Shown piece after piece: positions 33,714-41,401 of a DNA stretch of 47,197 nucleotides. The translations under genes were made by a program, and so were the position numbers. The stretch's first letter is position 1, and every line of letters starts with the position of its first letter. The stretch is taken from assembly GCA_023415575.1 (NCBI GenBank), contig JAEZKF010000036.1:1-47197 (forward strand), written 5' to 3'. The notes beneath the pieces were generated by a model. It was not told where the DNA came from. It saw nothing but the letters and a program-made list of their open reading frames with translations, and made no database searches. This stretch comes from Bacillota bacterium (GTDB lineage Bacteria; Bacillota; Clostridia; Oscillospirales; Ruminococcaceae).

Positions 33714-34115
33714 ATGGTTCGAGAAACGATAAAGACCCAAAAAGCCGGCCTTTATGATATTACCGAATCGGTAACCCGCGCAATCGAGGCAAGCAATATC
33801 AAAGAGGGGCTGTGCGTGGTGTTCACCCCCGATATTGAGGCGGGAATACTGGTTACCGCCAAGGGCGATGCGCGCATCTACGAGGATATTATGGATGACT
33901 ACACCCGTATTTTCCCCGCGCGCAACAACTACGAATTTGACGGCTGCATGGACAAGGCAGCTGCACATTCCAAATCCGCGATTGCCGGTGTTTCGCTGGA
34001 TGTCATCATCCACGAGGGCAAGGCCGCTCTCGGTGAGCGGCAGCATATCGTCCTTGCGGATTATGTAGGAAACAAGGAATGTACATGGCTAATCCAGTGC
34101 ATCGGCAGGGAATAG
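33714..34115 (+). CDS. YjbQ/UPF0047-family protein 3 (degenerate)
   Basis: This 133 aa protein is the most diverged of the three YjbQ copies. The HTTA motif is replaced by PDIEA (residues 39-43) and the middle histidine by YEFD. The third histidine remains at His85 in AAHSK. LGERQ is kept near residue 107, while the C-terminal DGPRxR block is lost (DYVGNKE). It keeps the family length and hydrophobic pattern, so it should still fold and might be a structural or regulatory partner of the other two. TTAGGAGA precedes the ATG. It is the last gene of the operon, followed by a very strong hairpin. Confidence 0.8.
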   Translation: MVRETIKTQKAGLYDITESVTRAIEASNIKEGLCVVFTPDIEAGILVTAKGDARIYEDIMDDYTRIFPARNNYEFDGCMDKAAAHSKSAIAGVSLDVIIHEGKAALGERQHIVLADYVGNKECTWLIQCIGRE

Positions 34116-34177
34116 TCGCCAGATTCGTTTTATTCCTCTACCCAAAATAGATAACACCAAACCTTCTTGAATAGTTT

Positions 34178-34220
34178 AACGGCAAAGCCCCCTGTAACGC
34201 AGACAGGGGGCTTTGCCGTT
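34178..34220 (+). terminator. 18-bp hairpin ending the importer/SIS/YjbQ operon
   Basis: The 18-base arm at 34178-34195 pairs perfectly with 34203-34220 around a 7-base loop. It lies 62 bases after the last YjbQ stop. No T-run follows on the plus strand, but the stem is GC-rich and unusually strong. Confidence 0.8.
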
Positions 34221-34222
34221 AT

Positions 34223-34255
34223 AAAAAAACCGCATACAGCATTCGCCGTATGCGG
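34223..34255 (-). terminator. terminator of the DeoR-family gene
   Basis: On the minus strand the stem CCGCATAC/GTATGCGG (plus-strand 34230-34255) has a 10-base loop and is followed by TTTTTTT (plus-strand 34223-34229). It lies directly after the stop of the leftward DeoR-family gene and is a textbook intrinsic terminator. Confidence 0.85.
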
Positions 34256-34271
34256 GTAAGCAATCATTTTT

Positions 34272-35018
34272 TTATTTATACTTTTGAATCAATTCGTTTT
34301 CATCGGTATCTTCATTGATAATTGTGCAGTCGTGCAGGTCGAATGCCTTAAAGAAAACAATCTTGCTCTGCTTTGCATTCTCTGCAAGCAAAAACGATTT
34401 AGCCGAATGTGTTTTTACAAGCTGCTTGATGTGCGCCTCTCGGATGTCGTAGACATAGGTGCACATTTCGTCCAAAGAGTATGCGTTGGCTCCCAAAAAG
34501 GCCTTGTCAAAATGCATACTTGAAATCTGCGCTTCGGTCAAAGGGCCGTTTACGGAATAAAGGTCGAAGAAAAATTCGCCGCCCAATAAAATACAAGAGA
34601 TTCCTTCTGTAGGAAGATAGCGCTGAACTAAGGAAAGGCTGGTTGTTACAACTGTCACCTTTTTTGCGGTAATAAACTGAACCATTTTTCCCGCCGTGGT
34701 ACCTGAATCGACAAATATAATATCCCCATCCGATACAAGCTTTGCGGCCTTTTGCGCAATCATGGTCTTCGCACTGCTCTCTGCATGGTCGACGACGGGG
34801 GCGATTGGATGAAGATTGGTGGTTTGGGGCTGCTGCTTTATGCAAAAAGCACCGCCGCGCTTTTTTTCAACGGAACCCTCCGCCAGCAGAAAATTAATAT
34901 CCCGACGGGCAGTGGAGGCAGAAATCTCAAGTGCCTCGGCTATATCCGCTACAGACATTACTTCATTTTCTTCCAGCAGTGATAGGATGCTTTTTCTGCG
35001 AAAATATGGAACCAGCAT
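34272..35018 (-). CDS. DeoR-family transcriptional regulator
   Basis: This 248 aa protein has the DeoR layout. An N-terminal winged helix (YFRRKSILSLLEENEVMSVA then DIAEALEISASTARRDINFL) is followed by a C-terminal phosphosugar-sensing domain. The latter contains DGDIIFVDSGTTAGKM (the SGTT loop binds phosphate in relatives), VVTTSLSLV, LLGGEFF and FLGANAYSLDEM. It should repress a sugar or nucleoside operon until a phosphorylated intermediate appears. The start is ATG 35018 behind AAGGGGG; an earlier in-frame ATG at 35048 has no ribosome site. It is convergent with the importer/SIS/YjbQ operon and is the obvious local regulator. Confidence 0.92.
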   Translation of the reverse strand: MLVPYFRRKSILSLLEENEVMSVADIAEALEISASTARRDINFLLAEGSVEKKRGGAFCIKQQPQTTNLHPIAPVVDHAESSAKTMIAQKAAKLVSDGDIIFVDSGTTAGKMVQFITAKKVTVVTTSLSLVQRYLPTEGISCILLGGEFFFDLYSVNGPLTEAQISSMHFDKAFLGANAYSLDEMCTYVYDIREAHIKQLVKTHSAKSFLLAENAKQSKIVFFKAFDLHDCTIINEDTDENELIQKYK

Positions 35019-35608
35019 CGATATCCCCCTTAATATATAAAATGCCACATTATGCGCACAAATGATAATTTCTTAAACAGCATTATTTTAACAAGGCGGT
35101 AGATAATTTACTTTAATATTATTTTTTGCAATCAATTTATCCCGTCCCAAAATGGTACACGAACAAAGAAAAAATCAAGTGTTATCAATACTTCCTGATT
35201 ACTATGATAGCATTATTGCAGATGAAAAGCAACAAAATTAAAGGTCAAAATCAAATGTTCAACATATTCACCAATGAAGTCAAAATATTCATGTCTATAA
35301 ATGAATAAAAGTCAAAAAATCATTTTTCGTTCAACTATGTTAAAATGAAAAAGGCAGTAATCAAAAACGAATTCCTACACAATACCACCAACGCTGTAGA
35401 ATTTAAACAATAATAACGTGTGAGCCTTTGCCTGGTTTGACACCCTATCCGCACTGGTGATATAATTTTACAATACGGCATAGCCATTACTTTGGGGCTC
35501 CATACTATGCCGGTAAGGACATTTTGATTGCCCATCCTGTGACTGAATGCAATTAGACGATGATGAAAGTCTTGTTATAGAAAACAACGACGGAAAGGCG
35601 TGGACTTT
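35019..35608. other. 590-base AT-rich intergenic region
   Basis: This gap separates the divergent DeoR and FemX genes. The left 400 bases are strongly AT-rich, should include the DeoR promoter and show no convincing gene. A 60-codon frame at 35126-35308 lacks a ribosome site and family resemblance. The right part holds a consensus promoter and a leader hairpin for femX. The composition differs from the flanking genes, so this may be a remnant of lost DNA. Confidence 0.6.
35437..35466 (+). promoter_or_regulatory. consensus sigma-A promoter of the femX unit
   Basis: TTGACA (35437-35442) and TATAAT (35461-35466) are both perfect and lie 18 bases apart. Transcription should start near 35473. The leader forms the hairpin CGGCATAG/CTATGCCG (35476-35522) and runs about 135 bases to the femX start. 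Confidence 0.8.
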
Positions 35609-36673
35609 ATGATGGAACTGCTTAAAAAAGAAACAGAGGCGGAGTTTGAGCAATTCGTCCGTAACCATAAAAACGGCAGCTTTATGCAGTCGCTCGCATG
35701 GCCCAAGGTCAAGAACAACTGGGACTATGACGGCATCCTGTCCCGTGGCAGCGACGGAGCCATACACGGAGCAATGCTGGTGCTCATTCAGCGCGCGCCC
35801 GTAATCGGGGCAAGCTTTCTGTATGCACCGCGCGGGCCGGTGTGCGATTTTGACGACGCCGAGACCCTAAAAGACCTGACCGAAGGTGTACGCGTACTCG
35901 CAAAGAAATACCGTGCCTATCTGTTTAAGATGGACCCCGATGTGCGCATATCTGACACATCCTTCATCGAGCTTGCCAAAAGCCTCGGCTACCGCTACAA
36001 CAAGGGCGGCGACAACTTTGAAACCATCCAGCCGCGCTTTAACTACCGCCTGAATACCGAAAACAGAACCGAGGAGGAGCTGTTTGCAAACCTGACCCAA
36101 AAGACCCGCTATAACGTCCGCGTTGCCATCAAACACGGGGTTGAGGTTCGGGTGTGCGGCAAGGAGATGCTCGACGAGTTTGTGCGAATCTACAGGACCA
36201 CCGGTGAGCGCGACGGCTTCAACACCCGCCCGAAGTCCTACTTTGAGCGCATGCTCGATGCCTTGGGCGATGATTGCAGGCTTTATATGGGCTTTTATCA
36301 GGGGCAGGCTATTGCGGGCGCTATCTCCACCCAGTATGCAGGCAAGACCTGTTACGTTTACGGCGCGTCGGATAACGTCTACCGCAATGTTATGCCCAAC
36401 TACCTCGTTCAATGGGAAATGATTAAATGGGCGGTCGAGGGCGGCTGCTCGGTCTATGATTTTCAGGGTGTGTCGGGCGTTCTGGATGAAAGTAACCCCC
36501 TGTATGGCCTTTACCGATTTAAGCGCGGCTTTAATGGCGAGCTGGTAGAGCTTGCAGGCGAGTTTGATATAATGTTTAAGCCCGTGACCAACGCCCTAAT
36601 AAACTTCGGAATCGATGCCAAGGAACGCCTTGCAAAGATAAAGAGACGACTGAAAAACGGAGACAAAAAATGA
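35609..36673 (+). CDS. FemX/FemAB-family peptidoglycan aminoacyltransferase
   Basis: This 354 aa protein belongs to the FemAB family, which uses aminoacyl-tRNA to add residues to the stem peptide of lipid II or to related peptidoglycan precursors. The two GNAT-like halves are visible: SFMQSLAWPKVKNNW and the conserved FKMDPDV in the first, and KTRYNVRVAIKHGVEVRV followed by ERDGFNTR in the second. C-terminal YGASDNVYRNVMPNYLVQW and YDFQGVSG are highly characteristic of FemX. The start is probably ATG 35609 or 35612, since GGAAAGG (35592-35598) is too close to the in-frame GTG at 35600. Its stop overlaps the decarboxylase start (ATGA). Confidence 0.92.
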   Translation: MMELLKKETEAEFEQFVRNHKNGSFMQSLAWPKVKNNWDYDGILSRGSDGAIHGAMLVLIQRAPVIGASFLYAPRGPVCDFDDAETLKDLTEGVRVLAKKYRAYLFKMDPDVRISDTSFIELAKSLGYRYNKGGDNFETIQPRFNYRLNTENRTEEELFANLTQKTRYNVRVAIKHGVEVRVCGKEMLDEFVRIYRTTGERDGFNTRPKSYFERMLDALGDDCRLYMGFYQGQAIAGAISTQYAGKTCYVYGASDNVYRNVMPNYLVQWEMIKWAVEGGCSVYDFQGVSGVLDESNPLYGLYRFKRGFNGELVELAGEFDIMFKPVTNALINFGIDAKERLAKIKRRLKNGDKK

Positions 36674-38025
36674 GCCAGCCGATGAACACGCCGCTCTATA
36701 AGGCCCTTTGTGATGTGATGGAAAAGGACTTTTCCCGCTTTCACATGCCCGGGCATAAAGGGCATGACCGAACAGGCCTGTTCGGCGACGTACTGCGCTA
36801 CGATTTTACCGAGGTAGACGGCACCGACAGCCTCTACCACGCGTCAGAGGCAATCCTGGACGGTGAGAAGCGAATTGCCGCCTACTACGGCGCAAAGCGC
36901 AGCCTAATCAGCACGCAGGGGTCGACGCTGTGCATCCAAACCATGCTTTCCCTTGTCCGCGGGCGGGGTAGGACGCTTATCATTGCGCGCGGTGCCCACG
37001 TGTCCGCCGCAAATGCAATTGCCTTGCTCGACTTTGACCCCGCATGGGTTTACCCGGATATTGATGAGAAAACCGGCATTAGTAAGCCTATTACACCGCA
37101 GCAGATTGAATCCGCGCTAGCCGTTGCAGAGAGCCCTGCTGCGGTCTACATTACATCTCCCAGCTATTATGGTGTGCTCGCCGATGTGGCGGGCATTGCC
37201 GAGGTATGCCGCCGATATGATGTGCCTTTGCTTGTGGATGCCGCCCATGGTGCCCACCTTAAGGCCGCAGGCTTACCCGACCCGATTGCGCAGGGGGCAA
37301 CGATGTGCGCCCAGAGCGCACATAAAACCCTTCCCGTCATCACAGGCGGCGCCTTCTTACATATCTCGGATGATCGCTTTGTGTCAGATGCCAAGGACGC
37401 GATGGCTTTGTTCGGATCTACCAGCCCGAGCTACCTTATCATGCTGTCGCTCGACACCTGCATGGCGTATCTCGAAACCGATGCGCCCGCTGAATTTTCG
37501 GCCCTGCGCAGCCGCATACACGAGCTTGAGCTGCTCGCCTTCTCCTGCGGGTTTACTCCGGTCGTGCCGGAGGGCATATTGCGCGATGATACCCGTCTTT
37601 CGCTGTGCGCGTATGATTTGGGGTACTCGGGCGAAGACCTGGCAACTCATCTTAGGACGTACGCCGTTGAGCCCGAGTATGTCGGAGAGAACACCGTAGT
37701 ACTCCTGCCATCCCCCGCAAATACCGAGCGGGACTTTGAAAGACTGCACAAAGCAATCTCAAGCATCACGCCAAAGGATAACACACCTCCTATCGTGCCT
37801 AAGCCCGTGCAACCGATACAGGCTATAACCCCCCATCAGGCACTGTTTGCGCCAAAGGAGCTGATACCGCTTGCCGATGCCCTCGGCAGGGTAGCGGCGC
37901 GCAACCAGAGCTCCTGCCCGCCCGGCGTGCCGGTTGTAATGTGCGGCGAGATGATTACCGAGAATACACTACAGCAGATGCTCCATTACGGTATCAAGCA
38001 GGTTTGGGTAGTGCGAAAATCCTAA
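36670..38025 (+). CDS. Orn/Lys/Arg-type PLP decarboxylase (YaaO-like)
   Basis: This 451 aa protein is a fold-type I PLP enzyme of the Orn/Lys/Arg decarboxylase group. It has FHMPGHKGHD at residues 24-33, the GSTLCIQ cofactor loop and VDAAHGAH at 189-196. The PLP lysine is Lys219 in SAHKTLPVITGG. It is short compared with biodegradative decarboxylases (over 700 aa) and matches the YaaO/SpeA type of Bacillota, so arginine or lysine is the likely substrate. In Bacillus the homologue sits directly upstream of tmk, yaaQ (darA), yaaR, holB and yaaT (ricT). Here darA, holB and ricT follow, but a GNAT gene occupies the tmk position. It is translationally coupled to femX. Confidence 0.9.
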   Translation: MSQPMNTPLYKALCDVMEKDFSRFHMPGHKGHDRTGLFGDVLRYDFTEVDGTDSLYHASEAILDGEKRIAAYYGAKRSLISTQGSTLCIQTMLSLVRGRGRTLIIARGAHVSAANAIALLDFDPAWVYPDIDEKTGISKPITPQQIESALAVAESPAAVYITSPSYYGVLADVAGIAEVCRRYDVPLLVDAAHGAHLKAAGLPDPIAQGATMCAQSAHKTLPVITGGAFLHISDDRFVSDAKDAMALFGSTSPSYLIMLSLDTCMAYLETDAPAEFSALRSRIHELELLAFSCGFTPVVPEGILRDDTRLSLCAYDLGYSGEDLATHLRTYAVEPEYVGENTVVLLPSPANTERDFERLHKAISSITPKDNTPPIVPKPVQPIQAITPHQALFAPKELIPLADALGRVAARNQSSCPPGVPVVMCGEMITENTLQQMLHYGIKQVWVVRKS

Positions 38026-38050
38026 GATTATATAAATGAGGGACTCTATC

Positions 38051-38557
38051 ATGGAGACGATTATGCGCGAATACCGTCCCGAGGACATCCCGCAGATGAT
38101 TGACATCTGGAACAGAGTTGTGCTGGATGGCGACGCCTTTCCGCAGATTGAGCCGCTTACGCAGAAAACTGCAGAGCCGTTTTTTGCAGAGCAATCCCAC
38201 ACCGGCGTTGCGGTGTGCGGCGATGAGGTGGTGGGACTTTATATCCTGCACCCCAACAATATCGGCCGGTGCGGGCATATCGCCAACGCCTCGTTCGCCG
38301 TTAAGGCGGATTGCAGGGGCAGGGGCATCGGCGAGATACTGGTGCGCGACTGCCTAGAAAAAGCTTCAAAACTGGGCTTTCGTATCATGCAGTTTAACGC
38401 GGTGGTGGCATCCAATACTACTGCCATCCGGCTATACAAGAAGCTCGGCTTTCAACAGCTCGGGCGGATTCCAAACGGTTTTCTGCTCAAGGACGGCACC
38501 TATGAGGACATTCTGCCGTTTTACATCGAACTAAAGCCTTACTCAAGCAAGGATTAA
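38051..38557 (+). CDS. GNAT-family N-acetyltransferase
   Basis: This 168 aa protein is a single-domain GNAT enzyme. The acetyl-CoA pyrophosphate loop is CRGRGIGEIL after a beta strand ending in FAVKAD, then VASNTTAIRLYKKLGFQQLGRI near the C-terminus, the standard motif B region. The likely start is ATG 38051 (GAGGGAC 8 bases upstream) rather than the in-frame ATG at 38036, which lacks a ribosome site. It sits between the decarboxylase and darA. Substrate is unknown, and homologues with this spacing are often annotated as phosphinothricin-type or amino-acid acetyltransferases without proof. Confidence 0.88.
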   Translation: METIMREYRPEDIPQMIDIWNRVVLDGDAFPQIEPLTQKTAEPFFAEQSHTGVAVCGDEVVGLYILHPNNIGRCGHIANASFAVKADCRGRGIGEILVRDCLEKASKLGFRIMQFNAVVASNTTAIRLYKKLGFQQLGRIPNGFLLKDGTYEDILPFYIELKPYSSKD

Positions 38558-38696
38558 TGTACTCACTCAAACTGAACGGTTATGGGCGTTATACGGCATA
38601 AATTTGCAATTTAATGTTGCTATTGTGTATGAGGTAGAGTACAATATATATGTAAACACAGTGGCTTTTCTATTGCGTTTTGCTGATTTTACAATG

Positions 38697-38766
38697 GTCA
38701 ATTGCAGCAAAGATTTTCCGGTTTGGATTTACCAGCACATCAAGCAGAGCATCTGCTGTAATTGAC
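38697..38766 (+). other. 13-bp inverted repeat in the darA upstream region
   Basis: GTCAATTGCAGCA (38697-38709) pairs with TGCTGTAATTGAC (38754-38766) through 12 Watson-Crick pairs and one G-U pair, with 44 bases between. It would form a long stem in the leader of the c-di-AMP receptor gene. It does not match the ydaO-type c-di-AMP riboswitch as I know it. Confidence 0.5.
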
Positions 38767-38810
38767 TTTGCCAGCATCAATTGACGCTATACAATCGGGA
38801 GGGTTTGCTG

Positions 38811-39134
38811 ATGAAACTGATTTTTGCTATCGTAAGCAGCGATGACAGTTCCGTAGTATCTTCAGCGCTGACCAAAGAGGGCTTTTCCGTAACCAAGCTT
38901 GCCACAACCGGCGGATTTCTCATGTCGGGAAACACGACCTTCATTATCGGTACCGAGGATGATAAGGTTGAGCAGGTAATCGACATCGTCGCCCAGCACA
39001 GCAAAAAGCGCACCCAGATGGTGCCGTCCTCCACTTCGTATGGGGTGGGGCTGTACAGCTCGTTCCCCATTGAGGTAACTGTGGGCGGAGCCACCATCTT
39101 TGTAACCGATGTGGAAAGGTTTGAAAAGGTTTAG
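38811..39134 (+). CDS. darA: cyclic-di-AMP receptor DarA/PstA
   Basis: This 107 aa protein matches DarA (PstA, YaaQ), a trimeric PII-like signalling protein that binds cyclic-di-AMP. Diagnostic is the N-terminal KLIFAIVSSDD strand and the conserved KLATTGGFLMSGNTTFIIGTE (residues 29-49, written here in part), which forms the nucleotide pocket. The C-terminal GGATIFVTDVERF strand is also present. GGGAGGG lies upstream of ATG 38811. In Bacillota, darA commonly precedes holB as it does here. The holB start overlaps its stop, so the two are co-translated. A long inverted repeat lies in its leader. Confidence 0.95.
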   Translation: MKLIFAIVSSDDSSVVSSALTKEGFSVTKLATTGGFLMSGNTTFIIGTEDDKVEQVIDIVAQHSKKRTQMVPSSTSYGVGLYSSFPIEVTVGGATIFVTDVERFEKV

Positions 39135-40117
39135 TGGACATCACACGCTTGGATGAATGCTTTTATGCAAACCTACAGGCGAAACAAACGCTCGCCGCTT
39201 TAAAAAACGGCGGGCGTCTTGTGCATGGAATCCTAATCACAGGCGAGCCCGGACTCGGCAAAAGAACCTTTGCACGCCTGATGGCGGCAACCTTTTTGTG
39301 CAAACACGAGGACGCACCCTGCCTGCAGTGTAATAGCTGCAAAAAGATACTCTCGGGCAATCATCCCGATGTCGTTATGTATTCGGGCGATGGCGAAAAG
39401 GCTAGGTCCTTTCACATCGATGCGGTTCGAGAGCTAAGGCGCAAGGCCCTGCTCAAGCCGAATGAGGCGGATGCCAAGGTGTTTATTTTAGCAAACTGCG
39501 ACACCATGACGGCTGCAGCCCAGAACGCCCTGCTTAAGCTTTTGGAGGAACCGCCCGAGGGTACCATTTTAATCCTAACGGCAACATCGCGCTCCTCGCT
39601 GCTTGAAACAGTCCTGTCGCGCCTGAGCGAAATCCGCTTGCAGCCGCTGCAGATAGAGGAATGTGCACAGTATCTACGCAAACTCCATCCCGAACTGGAT
39701 GAGGGGCGCATCAATGAAGCAGCAAGGCTGAGCGGGGGAAACTTCGGCAAGGCCCAAAAGGTTTTGCTCGATGACGGCTCGGTAACGGCCTCAAAGCTTG
39801 CAATGTCAATTCTTGTAGCAGTAGCCCAAAACGAGTACGCCTTGTCACTCGCTCTGCATGCAGCTGCGGGGGACCGAACCTTATTTGTGCAGGTGCTTGA
39901 CCGCCTGATGCTGCTGTGCAGGGATGTCTTAGCGGCAAAGCTCGACTCAAATACATCGCTGACCGGCGAACAACTGCCGCAGGAGGTATTGGGAAGCCTT
40001 ACGCGCGCGCGTGCTATGCGCATGATTGAAAGCGCAGGAGAAGGCCAGCGTATGCTCTTGCAAAACACCCAGCTGCCGCTCGTGGCTTCATGGCTGTGCA
40101 CCCAATTTTGTACCTAG
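39134..40117 (+). CDS. holB: DNA polymerase III subunit delta'
   Basis: This 327 aa protein is the delta' subunit of the clamp loader, which helps load the sliding clamp on primed DNA. It has a Walker A-like GEPGLGKRT (residues 35-43), the zinc module CKHEDAPCLQCNSCKK, the segment CDTMTAAAQNALLKLLEEPP and the sensor region TATSRSSLLETVLSRL. The SRC motif of active loader subunits reads SRL here, as expected for a non-hydrolysing delta'. It starts at GTG 39134, overlapping the darA stop. RicT follows after a 253-base gap with hairpins. The darA-holB-ricT order supports a Bacillota origin. Confidence 0.93.
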   Translation: MDITRLDECFYANLQAKQTLAALKNGGRLVHGILITGEPGLGKRTFARLMAATFLCKHEDAPCLQCNSCKKILSGNHPDVVMYSGDGEKARSFHIDAVRELRRKALLKPNEADAKVFILANCDTMTAAAQNALLKLLEEPPEGTILILTATSRSSLLETVLSRLSEIRLQPLQIEECAQYLRKLHPELDEGRINEAARLSGGNFGKAQKVLLDDGSVTASKLAMSILVAVAQNEYALSLALHAAAGDRTLFVQVLDRLMLLCRDVLAAKLDSNTSLTGEQLPQEVLGSLTRARAMRMIESAGEGQRMLLQNTQLPLVASWLCTQFCT

Positions 40118-40306
40118 CATAAAGCAATAATAAAGACTACAACCTAATTGGTTTATACTATATCGCGGCACCGTCTGCGAGCGGGACACCACCGCACCGG
40201 ACATGCTTTATCAATACTGCGTCTGGCAGCATTTGTGCCGCATTAAAATGAATTGCAACCTGATTTGTGCGTAAAAGCCGCGGCTGTCCGGCAAAGGCTG
40301 CGGAAA

Positions 40307-40332
40307 AAGCTCATTGCTTTCGCAATGAGCTT
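40307..40332 (+). other. 11-bp perfect hairpin upstream of ricT
   Basis: AAGCTCATTGC (40307-40317) and GCAATGAGCTT (40322-40332) flank a TTTC loop. No T-run follows. It lies 39 bases before the ricT start and might affect its mRNA stability or translation. The 253-base region between holB and ricT otherwise shows no gene. Confidence 0.6.
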
Positions 40333-40370
40333 GCAAATTGAAATTCATTTGCCGGAGAATGGCGGAATTC

Positions 40371-41240
40371 ATGGCAGAGGTAATAGGAGTAAGATTTAAA
40401 AACGTTGGCAAGGTATACTACTTTGCCCCGAACGGCATAAACATTGAAAAGGGTAGTTTTGTCATTGTAGAAACGGCCCGAGGCGTAGAATGCGGCGAGG
40501 TCGTTATGGCAAACCGCGAAGTGGATGACGCGAGCATCGTTCATCCGCTCAAGAATGTCATTCGTGTAGCGAATGAAAAGGATTTAAAGCAGGTGGAGGA
40601 AAACATCGCAAAGCAGAAAAAGGCGTTTGACATCTGCCAGCAAAAGATTGCAAAACACGGGCTTGATATGAAGCTCGTCGATGTCGAGTATACCTTTGAC
40701 AACAACAAGATTTTGTTCTACTTCACGGCAGACGGCAGGGTGGACTTCAGAGAGCTGGTTAAGGATTTAGCCTCGGTGTTTCGCACCCGTATTGAGCTAA
40801 GGCAGATTGGCGTGCGCGACGAGGCGAAGATGCTGGGCGGGCTCGGCATCTGCGGCAAGCCCTTTTGCTGCGCAACCTTTTTGGGTGAGTTTCAGCCGGT
40901 CACCATCCGCATGGCAAAGGAGCAGGGGTTGTCGCTTAACCCAACCAAGATCTCCGGAACCTGCGGCAGGCTGATGTGCTGCCTTAAGTACGAGCAGGAG
41001 GCCTACGAAGACCTGCTTAAGATTACCCCCAAGATGGGGGCCTACGTCAAAACCAAGGACGGCAGAGGCACCGTGGTGGATGTCAACCTGCTGACCGGCA
41101 TCCTGCGGGTTCGGCTTGATAAATTCCCGGATGCTGCCCCCAAGGTATATACACGTGATGAGGTCAGCCTCATCCGCGACGCGCAGATTAAGGTAGACAG
41201 CGCCGAACTTGCACAGCTGCGCAGCCTTGAAAACGAGTAA
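40371..41240 (+). CDS. ricT: RicT/YaaT PSP1-domain protein
   Basis: This 289 aa protein matches RicT (YaaT), the PSP1-domain subunit of the RicA-RicF-RicT complex that affects mRNA maturation through RNase Y and supports sporulation and competence in Bacillus. The PSP1 domain covers EVIGVRFKNVGKVYYFAP to DARVDF-like strands (about residues 1-140). The paired cysteine motifs CGKPFCC and CGRLMCC in the centre match the iron-sulfur-binding cysteines of the family. ATG 40371 was chosen because homologues begin there; upstream in-frame ATGs (40338, 40359) are weaker. A terminator follows at 41259-41294. Confidence 0.93.
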   Translation: MAEVIGVRFKNVGKVYYFAPNGINIEKGSFVIVETARGVECGEVVMANREVDDASIVHPLKNVIRVANEKDLKQVEENIAKQKKAFDICQQKIAKHGLDMKLVDVEYTFDNNKILFYFTADGRVDFRELVKDLASVFRTRIELRQIGVRDEAKMLGGLGICGKPFCCATFLGEFQPVTIRMAKEQGLSLNPTKISGTCGRLMCCLKYEQEAYEDLLKITPKMGAYVKTKDGRGTVVDVNLLTGILRVRLDKFPDAAPKVYTRDEVSLIRDAQIKVDSAELAQLRSLENE

Positions 41241-41258
41241 CAGGATTATGACCAAGAA

Positions 41259-41294
41259 AAAACCCTTCAGCGCGAAATGCGGTTGAAGGGTTTT
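41259..41294 (+). terminator. terminator after ricT
   Basis: The 11-bp arms AAAACCCTTCA (41259-41269) and TGAAGGGTTTT (41284-41294) flank a 14-base loop, with Ts at the stem end. It closes the femX-ricT block before murD. Confidence 0.8.
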
Positions 41295-41401
41295 CATCGG
41301 TCAAGTAGGCGTAGACTTTAGCGACAGTTAGGTTAATTTTTTCTTTTACATAGTATAAGGTGAGCAAAGCATAACCACCATATAATGGGGAGGACTAAGA
41401 C

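Noticed and set aside
35126..35308. 60-codon frame in the AT-rich gap before femX
   Set aside because: No ribosome site, no recognisable domain, and composition like the surrounding non-coding DNA.
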